A DNA stretch of 64,000 bases from Streptosporangium album (GTDB taxonomy: Bacteria > Actinomycetota > Actinomycetes > Streptosporangiales > Streptosporangiaceae). Position numbers and translations under genes: made by a program. Positions 50,267 to 57,193 of this stretch are shown in pieces. The stretch lies in NCBI RefSeq assembly GCF_014203795.1, contig NZ_JACHJU010000003.1, positions 1 to 64,000 on the forward strand, read 5' to 3'. Every line of letters begins with the position of its first letter. Positions within the stretch are counted from its first letter, which is position 1. Below the pieces are notes generated by a model. The model was not told where the DNA came from. It made no database searches and saw only the letters and a program-made list of their open reading frames with translations.

Positions 50267-50890
50267 ATGTCCACCAACCGATCCGCTATCCACAGGCTCG
50301 CTCTGATCACCACGGCAGGAGCCGGAGCCCTCGCGCTGCTTACCGCCTGCGGAGGCGGCAACGACTCGATGGCCGGGCACACCGGCATGACCAGCGGCGC
50401 TCCCTCCGCCACCGCGAGTCAGCAGCCGGCAGCTTCTTTCAACGACGTCGACGTCACCTTCGCACAGACGATGATCCCGCACCACGAACAGGCCGTGGAG
50501 ATGGCCAAGCTCGCCAAGACGCATGCCGGCGATACCGAGGTCAAGGAGCTCGCAGCTAAGATCAAGTCCGCTCAGGAGCCGGAGATCACCACTCTGACCG
50601 GCTGGTTGTCGGCCTGGAAGGCCTCACCTCCAGAAGGAGGTCATGGCGGCCATGTCATGCCGGGGATGATGACCGAGACGGACATGGTCAAGCTCCAGGC
50701 GGCGAAGGGAACGAAGTTCGACCGGATGTTCTCCGAATTCATGATCGGACATCACGAGGGGGCGATCATGATGGCCAAGACCGAGCAGGAGCAGGGGGCC
50801 AACCCCGAAGCCAAGAAGCTCGCCAAGACCATCGAGACCGCGCAGCAGGCCGAGATCGCACAGATGCAGAAACTCCTCGACCGGCTCTAA
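50267..50890 (+). CDS. DUF305 lipoprotein, copy 2
   Basis: A 207-residue lipoprotein. It has lipobox ALALLTAC (Cys28), a SMAGHTGMTSG segment, and two DUF305 motifs: TFAQTMIPHHEQAVEMAKLA and MFSEFMIGHHEGAIMMAKTE. Between them the His/Met-rich GGHGGHVMPGMMTETDM is a likely copper ligand patch. It is closely related to 40165-40785, including the signal peptide. It follows the DUF6153 gene by 88 bp and probably shares its transcript. Confidence 0.88.
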   Translation: MSTNRSAIHRLALITTAGAGALALLTACGGGNDSMAGHTGMTSGAPSATASQQPAASFNDVDVTFAQTMIPHHEQAVEMAKLAKTHAGDTEVKELAAKIKSAQEPEITTLTGWLSAWKASPPEGGHGGHVMPGMMTETDMVKLQAAKGTKFDRMFSEFMIGHHEGAIMMAKTEQEQGANPEAKKLAKTIETAQQAEIAQMQKLLDRL

Positions 50891-51073
50891 GTCACATAAC
50901 GGCCGGTGGCGCTCAGGCGTAACTCGCGCCTGGGCGCCATCGGCTTCAGTACTTGTGTCGCATGTCCACACTTGTGAGAAGCGACGCCTTGGAGGGCTCC
51001 GCTGTTCAATCGGCCCCGTGACAGGCGCGGCCAGGCTGAAGCCGGCCCAGCCGGCCTCTCTGGAGCTTCGAAC

Positions 51074-51727
51074 TCATCGGCGGGCCGCGCCGAGAACGCA
51101 GAAGGACATCGGCGTGCGGACGTGAGGAAGCATGAATCGCTCCAGCCGCTCAAGTGTGAATCCGGCCCGCTCGATCGCCGCTACGCTGTCGCGGCCGGTG
51201 TGACAGCCGCCGAACAGGCGGGGCCACACCGTGGCGTCCAGCAAACGCTGAACGAGGGCCAGACCGGGCGAATCGGCGCGGACGTGTTCGAGGAAACGCA
51301 GTTGTCCGCCGGGCTTGAGCACCCGGTACATCTCTCGCAACGCCGATGCCTGGTCAGGTAGTGAGCACAGCACCAATGAGACAACGGCGGCGTCGAAGCT
51401 CGCGTCCCCCGCCGGCAGCCGGTCGGCGAGGCCGTCGACGACTTCGATGAAGACAGAAGCCTTATCGGCGTTTGCCTGTGCGAGCCGACGCAGACGTGGC
51501 TCCGGTTCGACCGCGAGCACCCTGGTGACGGCTGGTGGGTAATGAGCGAAGGTCAGCCCGTTACCGGCACCCACCTCGATCACCTCTCCGGAGAGTCCCG
51601 CCAGTAGCGCCTCGCGACGCTCTGCCAGACCTCTACGTTCTATCGCCTGGCTGATGCAGGCGTAGAACCGCGCGAAGATCGGATGGCTCACTCCTGTCTT
51701 CGTCATCGTCTTCTCCACATTCATCAT
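51074..51727 (-). CDS. UbiE/ArsM-like SAM methyltransferase
   Basis: A 217-residue class I methyltransferase. Motif I is EVIEVGAGNGLTFAHYP, post-I is VLAVEPEPRLRRLAQANA, motif II is FDAAVVSLVLCSLPDQASALREMYRVLKPGG, and LRFLEHVRADSPGLALVQRLLDATVWPRLFGGCHTGRD follows, typical of phospholipid or small-molecule methyltransferases. Conserved arsenite-binding Cys of ArsM are not obvious. It is convergent with the DUF305 gene and of unknown role here. Confidence 0.82.
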   Translation of the reverse strand: MMNVEKTMTKTGVSHPIFARFYACISQAIERRGLAERREALLAGLSGEVIEVGAGNGLTFAHYPPAVTRVLAVEPEPRLRRLAQANADKASVFIEVVDGLADRLPAGDASFDAAVVSLVLCSLPDQASALREMYRVLKPGGQLRFLEHVRADSPGLALVQRLLDATVWPRLFGGCHTGRDSVAAIERAGFTLERLERFMLPHVRTPMSFCVLGAARR

Positions 51728-52061
51728 CGGTTACCCGGTCAGAGGCGCAACGGCGAAGACGCAGACCAGCGAGACGGTCACCGAGTGCGACGTCCTGATC
51801 CACAGGTAACCCTGATCAACTGGGAGCGTCGATCGCGGGGTAGTAGGGCGCCTGCCAGGTTGATCGAAGGCCTCCGACGCTACGACCACTCCTAGCCGGG
51901 CAACGCGGTTAGGAAGACATCAGGAGGCATCGGACAAAATAAATCTTTTATCCTTTATATGAATTTTTATTCAGTTTCTCAAGGCCTAACTACTAGATTC
52001 CATCGTACTAGTCGGCGCCCCGCCTTCACCCCGAGGACGGCCAGCCTGCCGCCGAATCCCA
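51728..52061. other. Intergenic, AT-rich patch
   Basis: No gene seen. Bases 51935-51980 are unusually AT-rich for the window, with the hairpin TGAAT-TTTT-ATTCA (51959-51972 region). A promoter for the riboswitch transcript could lie here. Confidence 0.35.
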
Positions 52062-52225
52062 CCCGCGACGGAGACGACTTCGTCGCGGGAACCGGGGACC
52101 CAACTATGCGAGACCGAAGCTCGCCCTGGTCTCGCCTGGGGTGAATCCGCCGCACACGCGGCGGTAGGGCGGCTCTCCGAAAACACGACGCCTGGAGCGA
52201 CGAGCCCAAGCCCGTCGGCATCGTG
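52062..52225 (+). promoter_or_regulatory. c-di-AMP (ydaO-type) riboswitch candidate
   Basis: A string of stems carries the conserved ydaO-class joins in the right order: GGGGACCCAA (52094-52103), TGGGGTGAATCC (52137-52148), and GGGCGGCTCTCCGA (52167-52180). Stems: CCCGCGACG/CGTCGCGGG (52062-52070/52081-52089), GCGAGACC/GGTCTCGC (52108-52115/52128-52135) and CCGCCGC/GCGGCGG (52147-52153/52158-52164). The last conserved piece (CCCGTCAGCT-like) is weak at 52211. In actinomycetes this riboswitch normally precedes cell-wall hydrolase genes; here a FhuF-like gene follows. Confidence 0.6.
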
Positions 52226-52362
52226 GAAAAGGTCGAAGGCGGAAGGGGCGTATCGGGCCGGTGTCCGGATGCGCCCTGCGGCCGCCTCGATCGGCCCAAG
52301 CGGCGCGATAGCGCAGAATCGTTCGCGGCCACCGCCGTTTGTTACCCAAGGAGCTACAGATC

Positions 52363-53156
52363 GTGACTCATCCGTCCGCTGACCTCATCGCCGTGCTTGG
52401 GACCCTTGCGGCTACGGCGAGCGCTATCGACTGGAGGTCGGCCTGGATCCGGAGGACTGGATCACCGCAGACAGATTGCTGGACCCTACTTCAACGGAGC
52501 TGACCCAGGTTCTCGAAGCCGAGCGCGTGGGCAGTGGGCAGGTTTCCGCGCACGCGGTGGCTCTGACGGTCATGGCGGTCTACGCCGGCACAGTGACTGC
52601 TCCTGCGCTGTTGGCCTGGGCGTTGTACGGCGTGGTGCTGGACGTCCGGCCGGAGAATGTGGCGCTCCGGCTCGGTGATCACGGATTCAAAGCCGTCGCG
52701 CTGCGCAGGCCGCAGTTGGTCGACGTCTCGGGCATGACTGAGAGCGAGCGGCTGGGGCTGCTGGTGAACCAGGTGCTCGACGATCACTTGTTTCCGCTCG
52801 CCGACGCGATGCGCGTGCGTAGCCGGGCGAGCAAGCGCCAGCTCAACGGCGGAATCGCCCAGGGATGTGCCGCGGCGTTCGGGGCCGCGAGCCGACTGCC
52901 GGGCGCCGATGTCGATGTGCTGCAGCGTGCCCATGATGAGTTCCTTGCGGCCTGTCCGCAGGAGTTGGGCAGGCTCGGCGAGATGGTCCGGCTCGCCGAG
53001 GGCGATCGGGAGGGGTTGTTCTATCTGCGCCGGACGTGCTGCCTTTTCTACACCGCGGACCACGGTGAGAAGTGTGCCAGCTGCTGTCTCGACAGCGTGG
53101 AGGACCGCGTGGCCAACTACCGCCGGATCCTCGCAGGCGGCGCTATCCCCCACTGA
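52363..53156 (+). pseudogene. FhuF-like ferric-siderophore reductase, frameshifted near 52412
   Basis: Start GTG 52363 with AAGGAG (52348-52353) gives VTHPSADLIAVLGTLA. After a one-base loss near 52412 the frame continues YGERYRLEVGLDPEDWITAD and runs to 53156. The C-terminal [2Fe-2S] motif RRTCCLFYTADHGEKCASCCLD (CC-x9-C-x2-C) is that of the FhuF family, which reduces ferric siderophores in the cytosol. Total length is normal (about 264 residues). Frameshift may be genuine or a sequencing error. A TTG at 52476 could give a shortened product. Confidence 0.75.
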
Positions 53157-53225
53157 TTCCCTCACGGGCTTCCAAGGTCCTACTGGCAGGTCGGCTGCCC
53201 GCGTCCAGAGACTCGATCTGAGCTT

Positions 53226-54053
53226 TCAGGATGACGGGCCGTGCCATTGTCTCGATCGTTCCACGATCCACCGCCGGTTAACGACGGTGAAAGCAACGGC
53301 CTGGCCGGGCAGGCGGCCCGACGCCTGCCAGGTCTTGCCGCTGTCTTCACTGGCCTGCACCTGGCCGTCGGCGCCGACTCCAACCAACTCGTCCTTGCTG
53401 AGGGAGTCCACGTGGGAGAGGAACGGGGCACCGGTGAGCGCGGTGAAGTTCATACCGCCGTCATGGCTGACCTGGAGCCCGTCCGGTGTGGTCGCGTACA
53501 CGCGGTTCGGCTTCTCTCCGTGACCGGCGAGGTCGATCACCTGTGCCTTCGCTCCCGACACCCAGGTCTGGCCCTCATTGCCGTTGCGCCTTACCCTCCC
53601 CGTCTGGCTGTCGTAGGCGTAGAGGGACGTCCCCGCCGGCTGGATCGAGTGGAAGTCGGCGCTGCCCGCCTCCGACACCGGGGTCCAGGTGGCGCCGGCG
53701 TCCATCGTGCGGATCAGGCCCAGGTGAGGTGATCCGCCAGACGCGACGTCGGATGCCCCGGGGTGTCCGCTTGCGAGGAACGTCTTCGGACCGATCACGG
53801 TGAGGCCCATGTGGTCCTGGATGCGGTCGGCGACGCGCCGGGCGGTGTCGGTAGACCGGACCTGGAACAGTCCGTAGTGCCCCGCGATGTAGACCGTGCC
53901 GTCGGCAGGATCGACGCCAAGGCCGTGGACGTGACCGATCCCAGGATCAGTGGTCTCCTGGGACGACTCTCCGGCGCACGCCGTACCCAGAAGGGCCAGG
54001 AGTGTCAGGACGGCGCCTGCGCGCAGGCGGAGACGCTGATCGATGGAGACCAT
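53226..54053 (-). CDS. F510_1955-type beta-propeller lipoprotein
   Basis: A 275-residue lipoprotein (lipobox LLGTAC, Cys26). Repeats typical of a BNR/PSII-stability-type propeller are visible: HVHGLGVDPADGTVYIAGHYGLF, GLIRTMDAGATWTPVSE, GRVRRNGNEGQTWVSG, GLQVSHDGGMNFTAL and GQVQASEDSGKTWQAS. The last blade is short and ends in an off-family tail, suggesting slight truncation. In actinobacteria the family is found beside copper and DUF305 genes. A perfect dyad at 54072 sits 19 bp upstream of its start. Confidence 0.8.
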   Translation of the reverse strand: MVSIDQRLRLRAGAVLTLLALLGTACAGESSQETTDPGIGHVHGLGVDPADGTVYIAGHYGLFQVRSTDTARRVADRIQDHMGLTVIGPKTFLASGHPGASDVASGGSPHLGLIRTMDAGATWTPVSEAGSADFHSIQPAGTSLYAYDSQTGRVRRNGNEGQTWVSGAKAQVIDLAGHGEKPNRVYATTPDGLQVSHDGGMNFTALTGAPFLSHVDSLSKDELVGVGADGQVQASEDSGKTWQASGRLPGQAVAFTVVNRRWIVERSRQWHGPSS

Positions 54054-54071
54054 GCCATGAGCTTAGCCCGT

Positions 54072-54092
54072 TCTACTATTGACTTTAGTAGA
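54072..54092. promoter_or_regulatory. BlaI-type dyad before the beta-propeller gene
   Basis: TCTACTA-N7-TAGTAGA is a perfect 7-bp inverted repeat, between the M56 gene end and the propeller gene start. It resembles the TAC/GTA-rich operators of actinobacterial BlaI repressors; a BlaI gene lies 1 kb away. Confidence 0.6.
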
Positions 54093-54103
54093 TCTTTCGG
54101 CGG

Positions 54104-55054
54104 CTAGAAGATCGAGATGTTGTGGCAGTGGTGAGCCAGGAACGAGTTCAAGCCGGGAATAGCTGCCACGGCCGCAGGACCGGCGAGGAGAAGGACGACG
54201 GCGGAGAGCCCCGCGACGCGTTCCCGGCAGCCGAGGGGAGCGGCCGGGTTGAGCATGCGCTTGACGCGGGTGAGGGCGGTCTCGCCGCCCGCGCCCAGAG
54301 TGAAGGCCGGTGCTCGACCGGTGGCGAGCCGGACCAGCGCGGCGGCGATGTGGATGCGGGAGTGGCGGCGGGCCGCGACGTCGTCGGCGAGGAGCTCGAC
54401 CAGCCGCGCGATCTCGCGTCTTGCCCGAGTGAACAGCGGCAGGTGGGGGAAGGCCCGGGGGAACGCTTCGGCGGCGGCCAGCACCAGGTGGTGCCGCCCT
54501 CGCAGGTGGGCCTGCTCGTGAGCGAGGACCGCGGCCACCTGTTCGGGAGCGAGGGATTGGAGGGCCGCGGTTGTGATGACCGCCCTGCCCTTCCGGCCGG
54601 GCAGGCAGTAGGCGGCGGCCTCGTCGTGATCCAGCACGACCGCGTCCAGCTCGCCGTCGTGGCGGCCGAGGATGTTCAGCATGCCGGCGTGCTGTCGCCG
54701 TTCCCGCCGGGCCCTGACCAGGATGGCCGTTCCGCAGTAGGTGATTCTGGCCGCGATCAGAGCGGCACCGAGCAGGGCGGCCCGGGCGCTCGGGGAGTCG
54801 AAGGTGGCACGATCGGAGAGCATGTCCGCGCACGCCTTGAAGAACTCCGCCAGCCCGTGTCCGACCATGTTGGCGGGGATCGCGGCGGCGAGTGCCGAGA
54901 AAAGCACGGACGCGACCACGGATATGCACCCGGCCAGCCACACGGCGATCGCCAGGCGTGGCGCGCGCTCCGCCCATTCGCCCCGGGTCAGCAGCCGGGG
55001 CAGCGCGACCACCGCGACGACGGCGTACAGCGCCAGGATGGCGGCGGCCATCAT
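54104..55054 (-). CDS. M56-family membrane metallopeptidase (BlaR1-like)
   Basis: A 316-residue membrane protease. N-terminal helices (MMAAAILALYAVVAVVALP and AIAVWLAGCISVVASVLFSAL) are followed by a third helix (LLGAALIAARITYCGTAI). The zinc motif is HEQAHLRGRHH (HExxH) with a downstream E-x-x-A-D (ELLADDVAA). A final helix (ERVAGLSAVVLLLAGPAAVAAIPG) ends it. There is no extracellular penicillin-binding domain, so the signal is unknown. The ATG at 55054 overlaps the BlaI stop. It should cleave BlaI or another repressor on an envelope signal. Confidence 0.87.
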   Translation of the reverse strand: MMAAAILALYAVVAVVALPRLLTRGEWAERAPRLAIAVWLAGCISVVASVLFSALAAAIPANMVGHGLAEFFKACADMLSDRATFDSPSARAALLGAALIAARITYCGTAILVRARRERRQHAGMLNILGRHDGELDAVVLDHDEAAAYCLPGRKGRAVITTAALQSLAPEQVAAVLAHEQAHLRGRHHLVLAAAEAFPRAFPHLPLFTRARREIARLVELLADDVAARRHSRIHIAAALVRLATGRAPAFTLGAGGETALTRVKRMLNPAAPLGCRERVAGLSAVVLLLAGPAAVAAIPGLNSFLAHHCHNISIF

Positions 55055-55419
55055 GAGCGGCCTCGAGGTGGATACACCTTGAGCGCGGCCTCGAGAGCGG
55101 CCGACTCCTCCGGAGTCAGCCGTTCCAGGAAGTGCACCAGGGTGGCCGCCTGATTGCCGCTTGAGGCGAGGGTGTCGCGCATGAGATCGGCGGTGTAGGC
55201 CTCCTTGGTGGCCACCGTCTCGTAGACGTACGCCCGGCCGACCGCCTTCCTGCGGAGCAGGCCCTTGGTGTGCAGCTTGTCCATCACCGTCATGACGGTG
55301 GTGTAGGCGATCTCCCGCTCGCGGCGGAGATCCTCGAGCACGTCCCTGACCGAGGCGGGCCGGTGGTAGGCCCACAGCCGGTTCATGATTGCGGACTCCA
55401 GGTCTCCCAGACCACGCAT
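55051..55419 (-). CDS. BlaI/MecI/CopY-family repressor
   Basis: A 122-residue winged-helix repressor. LESAIMNRLWAYHRPASVRDVLEDLRREREIAYTTVMTVMDKLHTKGLLRRKAVGRAYVYETVATKEAYTADLMRDTL covers the HTH and the site where M56 proteases cut. The helical dimerisation tail follows. It forms a two-gene unit with the M56 protease by ATGA overlap. Candidate targets with TCTACT/AGTAGA symmetry lie at 54072, 55666 and perhaps 49666. No such dyad was seen directly before its own start. Confidence 0.87.
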   Translation of the reverse strand: MRGLGDLESAIMNRLWAYHRPASVRDVLEDLRREREIAYTTVMTVMDKLHTKGLLRRKAVGRAYVYETVATKEAYTADLMRDTLASSGNQAATLVHFLERLTPEESAALEAALKVYPPRGRS

Positions 55420-55665
55420 CGTGTGAGACTCCCGTCTACCTGCGAATCATTTAATGCTACCGGCGGTCGTAGATGCCTGGCCATGTGTCGTTCCCGCCGT
55501 CGGCCTGGAAATCACCGAGGCCGCGGTGCCCGGCGTCATTGCGTGACCAGAGAGGCAGTGTGGCTGCACCGGGCCGAGAACGGCCTGTCGCTCCATCGGA
55601 CGCGGATCTCGCGAAGGCGTGATGCGCTCGCCTTCGCGACGTGGTGACCGCGGAGGCTCATCGGT
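55420..55665. other. Gene-poor stretch
   Basis: No gene is supported between the BlaI start and the dyad at 55666. Short open frames on both strands have no family resemblance. Confidence 0.4.
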
Positions 55666-55689
55666 TCTACTCCGATCGCCCATAGTAGA
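55666..55689. promoter_or_regulatory. BlaI-type dyad upstream of the DUF4396 gene
   Basis: TCTACT-N12-AGTAGA is a perfect 6-bp inverted repeat in the same orientation and composition as the site at 54072, with a longer spacer. It lies about 155 bp before the DUF4396 start. Confidence 0.5.
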
Positions 55690-55781
55690 GTCACGCCTTA
55701 CCGGAATGCCCTTGGGGTGAAGTAGGTCCGTTCGTGGAGACATGACACCTTTGGGGCTTTTCGGCAAAAAAATCATCGATA

Positions 55782-55800
55782 TATACCCCTAATAGGTATA
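55782..55800. promoter_or_regulatory. CsoR-type operator before the DUF4396 gene
   Basis: TATACC-N7-GGTATA (with an inner CCCC on the left) is a perfect 6-bp dyad in AT-rich surroundings, 43 bp ahead of the ATG. It resembles CsoR-family sites and would link this gene to the copper regulon. Confidence 0.6.
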
Positions 55801-55842
55801 ACGTGGCCGAGGTCAGGGCGGCGTGCGAGTCAGGAGATTGCG

Positions 55843-56382
55843 ATGTCGGAACCGATGCACCACATGGATCACGCCGGACACGTAGGGCACCATGGCCATG
55901 ATCCACATGCGCAGGCGGGTCACTCTCACGCCGGTCACTCCGGGAAGGTGACGTGGCGGACGGCCGCGTCGGCGACCCTGCACTGCCTCACCGGTTGCGC
56001 CATCGGCGAGGTGCTCGGCATGGTGATCGGAACGACCCTGGGCTGGTCGAACGGGCCGACCGTCGTCCTGGCCATCGTCCTGGCCTTCTTCTTCGGTTAC
56101 GCACTCACCACCGTGGGTCTGCGGAAGGCCGATCTCGGCTGGCGCGAGGTCGTACGGCTGGCGCTCGCCGCCGACACCGTGTCGATCATCGTCATGGAGA
56201 TCATCGACAACGGCGTGATGCTCGTCATCCCGGGCGCCATGGACGCCGGGCTCGCCTCCGGCCTGTTCTGGGGTGCTCTCGCGTTCGCCCTGCTGGTGGC
56301 CTTCCTCATCACTACCCCGATCAACAAGTGGATCATCGGCAAGGGCAAGGGGCACGCGGTGGTTCACGCCTACCACCACTGA
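55843..56382 (+). CDS. DUF4396 membrane protein with His-rich N-terminus
   Basis: A 179-residue protein. The first 34 residues contain twelve His and two Met (HHMDHAGHVGHHGHDPHAQ and onward), a probable Cu/Ni/Zn-binding arm. A DUF4396 core of about four helices follows: TLHCLTGCAIGEVLGMVIGTTLG, TVVLAIVLAFFFGYALTTVGL, IIVMEIIDNGVMLVIPGAM and FWGALAFALLVAFLITTPINKWIIGKGK. It carries HCLTGCAIGE and a conserved ME-x2-DN motif. The tail again has His (HAVVHAYHH). Both a CsoR-type and a BlaI-type dyad lie upstream. Confidence 0.82.
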   Translation: MSEPMHHMDHAGHVGHHGHDPHAQAGHSHAGHSGKVTWRTAASATLHCLTGCAIGEVLGMVIGTTLGWSNGPTVVLAIVLAFFFGYALTTVGLRKADLGWREVVRLALAADTVSIIVMEIIDNGVMLVIPGAMDAGLASGLFWGALAFALLVAFLITTPINKWIIGKGKGHAVVHAYHH

Positions 56383-56439
56383 GAACCGCCTCACAGGCCA
56401 GAGACGAAGGTCTCTCCCGGACCGGCTCGATCGCCGGGT

Positions 56440-56560
56440 GAGCCGCACCCGGCGGGGCGTGCAGCAGCCTTGGTGGACTTGATCCTGGAGGACGGCCACG
56501 ACGCGGTCACGGTCACCGGCCTGATCCACCGCGCCGACGTCGGCCGCTCGGCCTCCTACT
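56440..56560 (+). pseudogene. TetR-family regulator, N-terminal HTH remnant
   Basis: The frame gives RAALVDLILEDGHDAVTVTG then LIHRADVGRSASYS, the typical start of a TetR HTH (x-VTV-x2-I-x-RADVGRS-x-Y). Similarity stops at 56560, where sequence belonging to a minus-strand transporter fragment begins. No start codon is conserved. Confidence 0.6.
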
Positions 56561-56564
56561 CCCC

Positions 56565-56845
56565 GTGCCGGTGCCGCCGCCGGGAGCGGCGGCGGCCAGC
56601 ACGATCCCGTAGGCGAGCGGCCCGTCCAGTCCCAGCCCGTTCACCAGTGCCACCGCGACAGCCGGTACGATCACGATGTCCGCCGCTGCGGCCGCTACCA
56701 GCGCCCGCGGACGGCGCCGCAGGACGGTGAACCCCTCCAGGGTGAGCGCGGTACCGATGGTGAGCATGGTCGCCACCAGGAGCAGGACGAGCCCTAATGT
56801 GACCGGTGCGGAGCCCATGTCACAGGCCGTAGGCGGACAGGACAC
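56565..56845 (-). pseudogene. Bile-acid:sodium-symporter-like transporter, N-terminal fragment
   Basis: From an ATG at 56845 (minus): GSAPVTLGLVLLLVATMLTIGTALTLEGFTVLRRRPRALVAAAAADIVIVPAVAVALVNGLGLDGPLAYGIVLAAAAPGG. This matches the first three helices of BASS/SBF-type transporters, including the AAAPGG motif. It breaks off near 56565 at the junction with the TetR fragment. Confidence 0.6.
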
Positions 56846-56995
56846 CGCCTGCGGCTGAGTTCCGGCCGGCGGGGCGAGCCATACCGCGGGGCGGATGGCG
56901 CCGCCGGAATCCAGTTCGGCCCACGGGGCGCCTCCGGCGTTCCGGCATTCGCTTGATTTGACATCTCTCTAATCAGCGAGGCACGCTACCTACTA

Positions 56996-57013
56996 CTTAG
57001 ATAATCTTCTAAG
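56996..57013. promoter_or_regulatory. ArsR/SmtB-type operator, site 1
   Basis: CTTAGA-N6-TCTAAG (6-bp perfect dyad) lies 14 bp ahead of the small Cys protein gene. It shares TTAGATA and the following T/C-rich arm with the sequence at 59548-59566, in front of the arsR-like gene. Confidence 0.6.
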
Positions 57014-57026
57014 CAAGAGGTGTGTG

Positions 57027-57164
57027 ATGCGTGCTCTGTTCCGCCGGTTCCGCTCCGCTACGGACGTCACCTTCGATGAGGTCCGCGGCGAGGCCTGTGA
57101 CACGAGCTGCCGCGTGAGCGCCGCCGTGGACCGCGCCCGCATCGCCACCCTGCTGTTTCGCTAA
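57027..57164 (+). CDS. 45-residue small protein with CDTSC motif
   Basis: ATG 57027 with AGAGG upstream encodes MRALFRRFRSATDVTF-DEVRGEACDTSCRVSAAVDR and a short tail to 57164. The N-terminus is strongly basic, and the CxxxC (CDTSC) could bind a metal or thiol. Similar tiny basic proteins with a CD-x2-C motif are common in actinomycetes. It is the first gene after the ArsR-type dyad and precedes the flavoprotein by 29 bp, so is probably co-transcribed with it. Confidence 0.6.
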   Translation: MRALFRRFRSATDVTFDEVRGEACDTSCRVSAAVDRARIATLLFR

Positions 57165-57193
57165 GCCGCGACGAAATCTCTGGAGAGATAATC

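Noticed and set aside
51074-51727. ArsM arsenite methyltransferase
   Set aside because: The fold fits, but the conserved Cys residues needed to bind As(III) are not visible, so only a generic methyltransferase is called.
51985-52015. Fourth BlaI-type dyad (ACTACTAG ... GTACTAG)
   Set aside because: The two halves are direct, not inverted, and do not match the TCTACT/AGTAGA arms.
52062-52225. Cobalamin riboswitch or tRNA-like structure
   Set aside because: The B12-box (GCCACTG) is absent and no tRNA T-loop/anticodon layout fits; the three conserved joins match the ydaO class instead.
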